DNA from: Candidatus Tectimicrobiota bacterium
GTDB taxonomy: Bacteria > JACPUC01
Assembly (NCBI GenBank): GCA_016192455.1
Contig: JACPUC010000021.1
Location: 1-64,000, forward strand
DNA: 64,000 nucleotides
Direction of reading: 5' to 3'
Under the pieces are notes generated by a model that searched no databases, was not told where the DNA came from, and was given only the letters and a program-made list of their open reading frames with translations. Positions 8,593-15,499 of the stretch are shown here, piece by piece (position 1 is the stretch's first letter; every line of letters starts with the position of its first letter). The position numbers and the translations under genes are program-made.

Positions 8593-9345
8593 TCAGGGTG
8601 ATCCGGCGGCGGCCTCCCCGTCGCTGCGTCGCGCGCGCAGCGCCTGCCAGCGCCGCGTCAGGCGTCGCTGCACGTGCTCGATGTGCCGGCGCATGATGCG
8701 CTCGGCGGCCTCGGCGTCGCGCTCCTCCAGGGCCCCCAGGAGCTCCTTGTGGAACGTCGTGTCGTGGGCGATGTCCTGGCGCTTGCGCACCGTCTGGTCC
8801 ACCAGCTCGATGAGGAGGTCGATGACGGCGTTGAGGGTGTCCTCGATGACGGGGTTCCTGGCGGCCTTGGCGAGAAGGCGATGGAAGTGGTAGTGGTGGA
8901 CGGGGCTGCCGCGCGCCAGCCCTTCGCGCTCTTCCCGGGCAATCGTCTCCGCCAGGAGGCTGAGGTCCTGGCGCTGGCAGCGCCGCGCGGCCAGCCGCGC
9001 CAGCATCGGCTCGATGATCAGGCGCGCCTCGGTGAGGTCGCGCATGCTGATGCGGCCGAGCTCGACGAGGGTGCTCAGCGAGGTGCGCACGAGGCCGTGG
9101 TCCGGCTCGCGGATGAAGGCCCCGCCGGAGGGTCCCTTGCGGATCGTCGCCAAGCCCGCCTGCTCGAGGGCGCGCAGGGCTTCGCGGACGGCGGTGCGGC
9201 TCACCGCTAGCCGCAGGGCCAGGTCGCGCTCCGGCGGCAGCTTGTCGCCGGGCTGCAGCTCGCCGGCGCTGATGAGGGCGCGGATCTGGCGCTCAACGCG
9301 CTCGGCGAGGCGCGCCGGCTTGATGGCGTGGAACTGCGGTGTCAT
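8593..9345 (-). CDS. FadR/GntR-family transcriptional regulator
   Basis: A 250-residue regulator with an N-terminal winged helix (about 18-76). It carries the GntR signature GELQPGDKLPPERDLA, the recognition helix SRTAVREALRALEQAG, and a GPSGGAFI wing. A helical FCD ligand-binding domain follows, with LIIEPMLARLAARR and a metal-ligand-like HHYHFHRLLA segment. FCD regulators sense carboxylates and usually repress adjacent catabolic genes; here those are UbiD, the molybdoenzyme and the UroD-like gene. No Shine-Dalgarno precedes the ATG, and the promoter -10 box ends nine bases upstream, so translation is probably leaderless. The -10 box overlaps a FadR-like operator, which implies autorepression. 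Confidence 0.92.
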   Translation of the reverse strand: MTPQFHAIKPARLAERVERQIRALISAGELQPGDKLPPERDLALRLAVSRTAVREALRALEQAGLATIRKGPSGGAFIREPDHGLVRTSLSTLVELGRISMRDLTEARLIIEPMLARLAARRCQRQDLSLLAETIAREEREGLARGSPVHHYHFHRLLAKAARNPVIEDTLNAVIDLLIELVDQTVRKRQDIAHDTTFHKELLGALEERDAEAAERIMRRHIEHVQRRLTRRWQALRARRSDGEAAAGSP

Positions 9346-9353
9346 GGTCTAAA

Positions 9354-9381
9354 GGTTATACCATTCATCCCTTCGTGTCAA
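9354..9381 (-). promoter_or_regulatory. Promoter and probable autoregulatory operator of the GntR gene
   Basis: Read leftward, TTGACA (9381-9376) and TATAAC (9360-9355) are separated by 15 bases. The short spacing suggests an activator or a shifted -35 box. Covering the -10 box is TGGTATAACCT (9363-9353 on the minus strand), one base away from the FadR-subfamily pattern TGGT-N3-ACCA. The ATG starts nine bases past the -10 box, giving an almost leaderless transcript. Confidence 0.6.
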
Positions 9382-9629
9382 GCCGTCCTGTGCGGGACCC
9401 CGGCTGCCGGCCGGGGCGACGGCGGCGGGCCGCGGCGGGCTGCCCGGTTCACGGCCTTCCTCGTCGGGGGGGGAGCTGCTGTGCTAGGGTGGCGTCGCAG
9501 CCGGGCGGCTGCGTCCCCCCGCCTGGGCGAGCCGGCGTTGCGAGGATCGGCGAGGCGGCTGAGCGCTCGCGCGACCGCCTCACGGGCGGTCTTCCCCTTC
9601 GCGCCTCTCCTGCTCGGTGACCTGGCTCC

Positions 9630-10493
9630 GTGCTCCCCGTGCTCCTCGCCTTCGCCTCGACGTTCTTCTTCGCCGGGCAGTCCCTGTGCGGCAAGCAGGG
9701 GCTCGCCGAGGAGAGCACGCCGTTCACCTGCACGGTCGTCAACATCAGCGCCAATGCGGTCTTCCTCTGGATCGCCGCCCTGCTGTGGGAGTCGCCGGAG
9801 CTGCTCAGGACGTCCTACGTCTGGCTGTTCGCCGGGCTCGGCATCCTGGTGCCCGGCCTGGCGCGGCACCTCTTCTTCATCGGCATGCACCATCTTGGGC
9901 CGTCCCGCGCGTCGGTGCTGGGCGGCGTGACTCCGCTGCTCTCCTCGTTTGCCGCCATCGTCTTCTTCGGCGAGCCCTTCCGCTTGCAGACCTCCCTGGG
10001 CACCATCGCCATCGTCGTCGGCATCATCCTGATCAGTTTCGAGCGCGACGCGCGCCTCACCTTCGAGAAACGCCACCTCCTCTTCCCCCTCGGCAGCGCC
10101 GCCTTGTGGGCCGTGCGCGATAACTTCGCGCGCCTGGGCCTGAAGGCCACGCAGAGCCCGTTGACCGCCGCCGCCGTCTCTGTCTCCAGCGCCGCGCTCC
10201 TCTTCCTGGCGCTCTCCCTGTGCTCCTCGCCCTCCACCCGCATCGCCCTGAACCGCCGCAGCTTCGGCTACTTTGCCCTGTCGGGATGGTTTGGCGCCCT
10301 GGCGTACATGCTCACCTACTTCGCCTTCAGCCTCGGCAACGTCATTCGAGCTGGCCCCGCCATCTACTCCACCGGTCTCGCCACGATCCTCCTCAGTCTC
10401 CTCTTCTTGCGCAAGCTCGAGATCATCACGCCGCGCGTCCTTGCCGCCGGGCTCGTCATCCTGGCGGGGGTGGCGCTCATCAGCCTCGATTGA
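9630..10493 (+). CDS. DMT-superfamily (EamA) transporter
   Basis: A 287-residue integral membrane protein made of two EamA repeats, about ten hydrophobic helices, ending ILAGVALISLD. Typical EamA landmarks are PLLSSFAAIVFFGEP in the first repeat and the corresponding GLATILLSLLFLRKLEI in the second. The start is GTG, with GGTGA about nine bases upstream. Members move amino acids, nucleosides or other small metabolites; the substrate is unknown. It is transcribed divergently from the GntR regulator with 284 bp between them, so it may be controlled by that regulator. The intervening sequence beyond the regulator's promoter shows no other gene. Confidence 0.88.
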   Translation: MLPVLLAFASTFFFAGQSLCGKQGLAEESTPFTCTVVNISANAVFLWIAALLWESPELLRTSYVWLFAGLGILVPGLARHLFFIGMHHLGPSRASVLGGVTPLLSSFAAIVFFGEPFRLQTSLGTIAIVVGIILISFERDARLTFEKRHLLFPLGSAALWAVRDNFARLGLKATQSPLTAAAVSVSSAALLFLALSLCSSPSTRIALNRRSFGYFALSGWFGALAYMLTYFAFSLGNVIRAGPAIYSTGLATILLSLLFLRKLEIITPRVLAAGLVILAGVALISLD

Positions 10494-10630
10494 GGAGGGT
10501 CGGCGCCGGCGGCGGGCGCGCCACGGCTGTGCGGCGCGCCTCGAAGCTGGGCGGCGGCGCGGCGGGAGGAGTGAGGCGGGGGAGGAGGAGGGCACGGGGC
10601 GATCGCCGCGGGGGGCGGCGGAGCCGCGCT

Positions 10631-11959
10631 TCAGGCCTTCGCCGGCTGGGTGCGGGGAGCCGGCGCCGCCGCCGGCCGCTGCTCCTGGATGGCGTAGGAG
10701 CAGACCGTCGCCGCAAAGGCGAGGAGCGCCGCGAGGAGGAACATGCCGCGGTAGCTGCCGTAGGCCTCGGCCCACCAGCCGGCCAGGGAGATGCTGACGC
10801 CGGCGCCGATCTGGTGGGCCAGGTAGATGAAGCCGGAGATGACGCCGAGGTTGCGCAGGCCGAAGTGGTCGCCGATAAGGCCGTACGTCATGGGGACGGT
10901 GGCCAGCCAGGCGAAGCCGATGAGGAAGGAGAAGACCATGACCGAGGCGAAGCTTGGGGAGAGGACGAGCATCAGGAGCGCCAGGCCGCGGATGAGGTAG
11001 ACCACCGCCAGGGGGACGGACTTGAGGCCCAGGCGATCGGAGAGGCCGCCCATCGTCAAGGTGCCGACGATGTTCATGCCGCCGATCACCGACAGGACGT
11101 AGCCGCCGAGCTCCTTCGAGAAGCCGAGATCGTCGAGGTAGGCGGCGATATGCGCCGACACCATGCCGACGGTCCAGCCGCAGACGAAGAAGCCGCCGCA
11201 GAGGAGCCAGAAGGGGAGGGTGGTGGAAGCCTCCCCCAGGGTGCACTCGCGCGACGGCGGGGTAATGATCGCGGCACGGACGGGAGTGCGGCCCGGCGGC
11301 TCGGAGCGGCTGGGGGGTGCTGCGTCGCGGGGAGACGCGGCGACGGCGCCGTCGGGGAACTGGCCCAGCACCTCGGGACGCTCCCGCACGAAGATGATCA
11401 GGATCGGCACGATGACGAGGAGAACAAGGAGGCCCGAGGCGAACAGGGTCGCGCGCCAGCCGTAGGCGATGAGGGCGAAGGCGAAGAGCGGCGCGACCAG
11501 GAACTGCCCCGCCGAGGCGCCGGCCGTGACGACCGACAGGGCGGTGCCGCGGTAGCGCTTGAACCAGCGCTGCACGAGGGCCGCCGAGGAGCCGATGGCG
11601 GAGCCGGCCACGCCGAGCGGGTAGAGGACGCCGAAGGTGGCGAAGAAGTGCCACGGCGCCTGCGTGAAGCTGATGAGGATGGTGACCACGGCCGTCAGGA
11701 GCGCGCCCGCGGCCATCGTCGGGCGGGCGCCCCAGCGGTCGAGCAGGCGGCCGGTGAACGGCTGGTAGAAGCCGATGAGCAGGTTGCTGAGGGCGAACCC
11801 CTGCGACACGAGGGAGCGGCTCCAGGTGAGCTCCACGCTCATGGGCTTCAGGAAGATGCCGGAGCTGAAGCGCACGCCGAGGATCAGGAGATTCGTGAAG
11901 GCGCAGACGCCGAGGATAATCCAGCCGTAGTAGAGTTTCCGCTGCGCACCCGCATCCAT
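10631..11959 (-). CDS. MFS transporter (OFA/monocarboxylate-like)
   Basis: A 442-residue, 12-helix major facilitator. The frame is open upstream to 12136, but ATG at 11959 is preceded by GGGAG and starts MDAGAQRKLYYGWIILG, the usual amino end of OFA/MCT-like carriers. Everything upstream is basic, non-membrane sequence. Motif A is visible twice: GRLLDRWGARP after helix 2, and GLSDRLGLK between helices 8 and 9. A basic/proline-rich loop (about 205-235, PSRSEPPGRTPVR) links the two halves. OFA-type carriers exchange oxalate, formate and other monocarboxylates, which would suit this acid-catabolising region. It converges on the DMT gene 137 bp away. Confidence 0.88.
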   Translation of the reverse strand: MDAGAQRKLYYGWIILGVCAFTNLLILGVRFSSGIFLKPMSVELTWSRSLVSQGFALSNLLIGFYQPFTGRLLDRWGARPTMAAGALLTAVVTILISFTQAPWHFFATFGVLYPLGVAGSAIGSSAALVQRWFKRYRGTALSVVTAGASAGQFLVAPLFAFALIAYGWRATLFASGLLVLLVIVPILIIFVRERPEVLGQFPDGAVAASPRDAAPPSRSEPPGRTPVRAAIITPPSRECTLGEASTTLPFWLLCGGFFVCGWTVGMVSAHIAAYLDDLGFSKELGGYVLSVIGGMNIVGTLTMGGLSDRLGLKSVPLAVVYLIRGLALLMLVLSPSFASVMVFSFLIGFAWLATVPMTYGLIGDHFGLRNLGVISGFIYLAHQIGAGVSISLAGWWAEAYGSYRGMFLLAALLAFAATVCSYAIQEQRPAAAPAPRTQPAKA

Positions 11960-12305
11960 GCCCTTGTGTCTCCCGCAGCCGTCGCGCCGCAACGCCGTCC
12001 CTCCCAGCCTGCTCCATCCTTGGCGCGTCACAGGCGGTGACGCTCCCCGGTTCGCCTCCCGCGGCCGTCGCGTCCTTTGCCTGCGGCGGCGAGCATCGCA
12101 TCTGGACGCGAAGAGAGTCGGCCCTCTCCGGACCAACTCTCTCTCGAACGCCTCCCCCCAGCCGGGCAGGACCGCTCATCCGAGGCCAGCGGCGTTCACG
12201 GCGGGGGAAGACCGACGCCGGCGGGGAGAGGACGCGCGGCACGCCTCGGCTGGCGCCGCCCAGCCGCGAGGCCGGCCCCGTTTGAGTGCGCCGCCGCCGC
12301 CGCGC
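11960..12305. other. Intergenic, GC-rich
   Basis: This lies between the MFS start and the end of the first cytochrome gene, both leftward. Apart from the GGGAG ribosome-binding site of the MFS gene, I see no promoter boxes, repeats or plausible coding sequence. The long open frames through it are by-products of high GC. Confidence 0.4.
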
Positions 12306-12971
12306 CTACTCGGTAGCCGGCTTCTTCTTCTCGGGCTGCTCAGTCGTTGTCTTTGTCTCCTTCTTGGTCACCTTCTTCTTGCTTGCCGGGGCCTTCGCCG
12401 GGATATTCTTCGGCACGGCGTTCTTCACGGCGGGCACGGTCCGCAGGTAGGCGTACATGGCGCGCAGGTCCTCATCGCGAATGCCGCGATAGGTCTCCCA
12501 CTCCATCTGCGTGTAGGCGTACTTCTTGCCCTGGGGATTGACGCCCTCCTTGAAAGCGCGCAGGAAGTCGGCCTCCGTCCAGGAGCCGATGCCCGTCTCT
12601 GGATCAGGGGTGATGTTCTTGGGATAGGCGCGCATGCCGGCGGGGCCTGGGAAGCCGACGTTCTGCGGCGGCCCTTGACGCCGCTTGACGTTCTTCGCCG
12701 GCACGCCGGAGAACTCCAGCCGGGCGATGCGCTGGCCCTTTGCGCCGATGGGCGAGTGGCATCCGATGCAGTGGGCAACGTTCACGGCCAGGTATTTGCC
12801 GCGCGCCACGAGGTTTTCCTGCGCTTGCGCCCCGCCGCCGCGCGGGGGAAACCCCACGGCAACGGCCAGGCTTACCGCGATGAAGAGGAGGAGGGAGGAG
12901 CGCCGCGGCGCCACGGAGAGGGAGCGACCCGCGGCGACGCGCAAGGTCTGAAACCTGGTGAACAGAGCCAT
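12306..12971 (-). CDS. Monohaem cytochrome c, exported
   Basis: A 221-residue secreted cytochrome c. ATG at 12971 was chosen because it follows AAAGAAAGGG and gives a clean leader: basic MALFTRFQTLR, then a hydrophobic LLLFIAVSLAVAVGF (about 27-41). The haem site is CIGCH (68-72). The body has the NITPDPETGIG, SWTEADFLRAFKEG and DLRAMYAYLRTVP segments of small cytochromes attached to alcohol, sugar or aldehyde dehydrogenases. A Met in TQMEW is a plausible sixth ligand. The C-terminus is a lysine-rich tail (KKKVTKKETK). It is paralogous to the next gene on the same strand, 153 bp upstream. No dehydrogenase partner is adjacent, so the electron donor is unknown. Confidence 0.88.
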   Translation of the reverse strand: MALFTRFQTLRVAAGRSLSVAPRRSSLLLFIAVSLAVAVGFPPRGGGAQAQENLVARGKYLAVNVAHCIGCHSPIGAKGQRIARLEFSGVPAKNVKRRQGPPQNVGFPGPAGMRAYPKNITPDPETGIGSWTEADFLRAFKEGVNPQGKKYAYTQMEWETYRGIRDEDLRAMYAYLRTVPAVKNAVPKNIPAKAPASKKKVTKKETKTTTEQPEKKKPATE

Positions 12972-13124
12972 ACGAAACCCTTTCTTTAGCGCAAAATTGC
13001 GAACGCTTGTTCCCTTGGCGAGACCGCGGCGAGGAGGAGGGCGCCGCCACCCCCACAACCAGCGGCGGGAGCTGGGGAAAGGAGCTCGCCGCCGCCCCGC
13101 CCCCGAGAATCGAGGCTGATGCCG

Positions 13125-13634
13125 TTATTTTTTCACGCGCATGGACGCCGGCGCCTTGTTCTTGATTGGGGCAATGGTGCGCAGATAGGCGTAGATCGCC
13201 TTCAAGTCGGCATCCGTCATGCCCTGGTAATCAGGCCAGGCCATGAAGGGATCGACGCGCTTGCCGTCCGGCCGCACGCCGGAGCGCATGAGGCGCATGA
13301 AATCCTGCTCGGTCCACTTCCCCAGCCCTGTCTCCTGATCGGGCGTCAGGTTGGACGCAAAGATGCGCCAGCCGCTGGGCTGCGCCCAGCCGGTGTTCTG
13401 CGGCGGACCTAGGCGGGGAGGCTGTTCCGGCGCGCCGGCGAGGAACTTCTCCTTGATCGGCCGCCCTTGCCGATCCAACTGGGTATGACAGCCGCAGCCA
13501 TTCAACGCCGTGACGATATACCTGCCGCGCTCCACCAGCGCCGCGTCGCTCTGCCCGTAGGCTGGGAGGCCAAACAGGAGCACCATCCCCAGCGCCAGGC
13601 ACGGTAAGAGAATGCCACCCCAACGACCCTTCAT
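13125..13634 (-). CDS. Cytochrome c-like protein with shortened haem motif (CGCH)
   Basis: A 169-residue exported protein with signal peptide (LLPCLALGMVLLFGLPAYG, 9-27), closely paralogous to 12306-12971. Shared segments are NLTPDQETGLGKWTEQDF, DLKAIYAYLRTI and FMAW as a possible Met ligand. Where CxxCH is expected, the DNA reads TGC GGC TGT CAT, giving Cys47-Gly-Cys49-His50, one residue short. The frame is otherwise intact, and the ATG follows GGAGAT. A CxCH site is not a normal substrate for cytochrome c maturation. Either haem is held by one thioether or not at all, or the assembly lost three bases. Its neighbour suggests the two arose by duplication and act together. Confidence 0.82.
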   Translation of the reverse strand: MKGRWGGILLPCLALGMVLLFGLPAYGQSDAALVERGRYIVTALNGCGCHTQLDRQGRPIKEKFLAGAPEQPPRLGPPQNTGWAQPSGWRIFASNLTPDQETGLGKWTEQDFMRLMRSGVRPDGKRVDPFMAWPDYQGMTDADLKAIYAYLRTIAPIKNKAPASMRVKK

Positions 13635-13973
13635 GCCGATCTCCTGAAGCAGTGTGCCGGAAAGCGCCGCGCCGGTTCAAGATGCGCCTCGCCCTGCCGG
13701 CATGGTGAGCCGCGCAAGGTCCTGTCTCCCTTCCCTCCCCACGCGTCCCAGGCGTTGGGAGGGGAGCAGCGGCGGGAAAGCCGGGACCCTGCGATCAGCA
13801 TTTCGACACGATGATCCAGATGTCGCCCACCATTTCATGCCTTTCCGGCACTTTCCGTCAAGCGAAAAATTTTGCGCCCGTCCGCCGCCCCGAGGGCAAC
13901 CGGCCGGTGGGAGGCCATCGTCCCGCGGCCCCGAACGGCGCCAGGCAAGCCGCCCGCCCCGCGCCGCCGGTCG

Positions 13974-14002
13974 TTGACACGCTGCGCTCCTTCCGTTACA
14001 AC
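13974..14002 (+). promoter_or_regulatory. Sigma70-type promoter candidate
   Basis: TTGACA (13974-13979), a 17-base spacer and TACAAC (13997-14002) fit a housekeeping promoter well. It points rightward into the HsdS-like remnant and, about 480 bp on, the amidohydrolase gene. It may be the surviving promoter of a lost gene rather than that of the amidohydrolase. The gap 13635-13973 before it holds nothing else that I recognise. Confidence 0.5.
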
Positions 14003-14069
14003 CTCCGTGTGGCTCCAGCTTGGCCGGTTTTCCGAAGGCGCCTCTCATGGCGCGGGTGGGTTCTCCCAA

Positions 14070-14150
14070 GAGCTTCAGGCCAGAGTGGTTACAGAGCTTG
14101 ATGCTATGCTTCCGGCGATACTGGACCGGGCATTCAAGAGGGCGTTGTAG
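14070..14150 (+). pseudogene. C-terminal remnant of a type I restriction specificity subunit (HsdS)
   Basis: The frame ending at TAG 14148-14150 reads ELQARVVTELDAMLPAILD then RAFKRAL. HsdS proteins of type I restriction-modification systems commonly end in a coiled-coil tail of the form LDALLPAILDRAFKGEL-stop. The stop is exactly where it would be in an intact gene. Upstream, the frame is proline/arginine-rich and has no target-recognition domain, and no hsdM or hsdR is present. This therefore looks like a scar left after deletion of a restriction locus. Codon use (GTG-GTT-ACA-GAG-CTT) is less GC-biased than the neighbours. The match is short, so confidence is moderate. Confidence 0.5.
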
Positions 14151-14480
14151 TTATGGAACGGCAGCCCCATGGGAGTCAGGTATCGAGCAGGGCCGTGGGG
14201 TCCCCAGTGGACGACAGTGACCTGTGAGATTGGATTATTCGGTCTCTCCGGGCCCAAGGCTTCCGCGTCCGAAAGGGGACCATTTTCCCTCCGCCGGGTG
14301 CGGTGCCGTCTTACTCCTTACCTGTTGCGTGGAAAGCTTGTAGCGATGCTGGCCGAGCTGGGAACGCGCTAGTCAAGGTCTGCCCCTCGCCACCTGCGCG
14401 CAGAGGCGCCGGGGCAGCCGAGGCTCCGCGTGCGACTGCGTGGGAGCGGTCTGACGAGTCCGCCCGTAATGGAGCGAACC
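14151..14480. other. Intergenic, slightly less GC-rich, no recognisable gene
   Basis: This sequence between the HsdS-like stop and the amidohydrolase start differs in composition from the surroundings, with several TTA, GGATTATTC and CATTTT stretches. It may belong to the same foreign remnant. No frame here has a ribosome-binding site or a family match that I recognise. Confidence 0.35.
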
Positions 14481-15332
14481 ATGATCCGCGCCATTGATAT
14501 CCACACCCATACGTCCGACCAGGCGCACAAGGAGTTCCTTGGCGAGTATGGGAGGTTCTACGAGAAGTACTTCGGCCGCCCGCAGCGCATCATCAGCGTG
14601 GATGAGCAGGCGGACATGTACCGTGGGTTGGGGATGATGTTCGTGCTCTTGGCGTTGGACGCCGAGACGAATACCGGCAACCCGCGGATCAGCAACGAGC
14701 AGGTGGCGGAGGCCGCGAAACGCCACGGCGACGTGCTCATCCCCTTCGGCAGCGTTGACCCCTGGAAAGGCAAGTACGCCGTGCGGGAGGTGGAGCGCTG
14801 CGTCAACGAGCTGGGCATGAAGGGGATGAAGTTCCAGCAGATTCTGCAAGGCTTCTTCCCCAACGATCAACGCTTCTACCCCCTGTGGGAGAAGTGCCAG
14901 GAGCTGCAGGTGCCGCTGCTCTTCCACATGGGGACGACCGGCATCGGCGCCGGAGCGCCGGGCGGCATGGGGATCAAGCTCAAGTACGCGCAGCCTATCC
15001 CCTACCTTGATGACGTGGCGGCTGATTTTCCGGAGCTGCGCATCATCGGCGCGCATCCCGCCTGGCCGTGGCAGGAGGAGATGCTTGCCGTCTGCCGGCA
15101 CAAGGCCAACGTCTACCTCGATCTCTCCGGCTGGTCGCCGAAGTACTTCTCCCCCTCCCTCATCCAGTACGCCAATACCTTGTTGCAGGATAAGATCCTC
15201 TTCGGCAGCGATTTCCCGGCCATCAGCCCGGAGCGCTGGCTGCAGGATTTCGAGCAGGCGCCCTTCCGCGACGAGGTGCGGCCGAAGATTCTGCTGGAGA
15301 ACGCCAAGCGCCTCCTGAAGCTGGACGTGTGA
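14481..15332 (+). CDS. Amidohydrolase-2 (ACMSD-like) family hydrolase/decarboxylase
   Basis: A 283-residue TIM-barrel metal enzyme. The metal motif HTH (His8, His10 in IDIHTH) opens the protein. Further ligands are the His in LLFHMGTTG, the His in IIGAHPAWPW and the Asp in FGSDFPA. This is the pattern of the amidohydrolase-2 branch, which holds ACMSD, gamma-resorcylate decarboxylase and 4-oxalomesaconate hydratase-like enzymes. The start was set at 14481 because GGAG lies seven bases before it; an in-frame ATG at 14469 overlaps that site. Enzymes of this branch decarboxylate or hydrolyse aromatic ring-cleavage acids, in keeping with the UbiD and FAH genes. HyuA follows 167 bp later on the same strand. 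Confidence 0.88.
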   Translation: MIRAIDIHTHTSDQAHKEFLGEYGRFYEKYFGRPQRIISVDEQADMYRGLGMMFVLLALDAETNTGNPRISNEQVAEAAKRHGDVLIPFGSVDPWKGKYAVREVERCVNELGMKGMKFQQILQGFFPNDQRFYPLWEKCQELQVPLLFHMGTTGIGAGAPGGMGIKLKYAQPIPYLDDVAADFPELRIIGAHPAWPWQEEMLAVCRHKANVYLDLSGWSPKYFSPSLIQYANTLLQDKILFGSDFPAISPERWLQDFEQAPFRDEVRPKILLENAKRLLKLDV

Positions 15333-15499
15333 GGGGGGCGAGGCAAGCTCCGCGGGCTGGCGGGAGTTCGCCCCGCGCCGGCCCCGCGTCATGGTCATAG
15401 GAAGAGAAGGAGCACCCCTGCCGCGCGTCCTTCAGGTGAGGAGACCGCCCTGGACGGCGGCGTGATTGGACCGTATCCAACGAGAAGGCGGCGCCGCAG

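Noticed and set aside
9378-12242. A 954-codon leftward open frame spanning the DMT and MFS genes
   Set aside because: It is antisense to the DMT gene and out of frame with the MFS gene, and reads as Arg/Pro/Gly-rich low-complexity sequence. High GC makes long stop-free frames common here.
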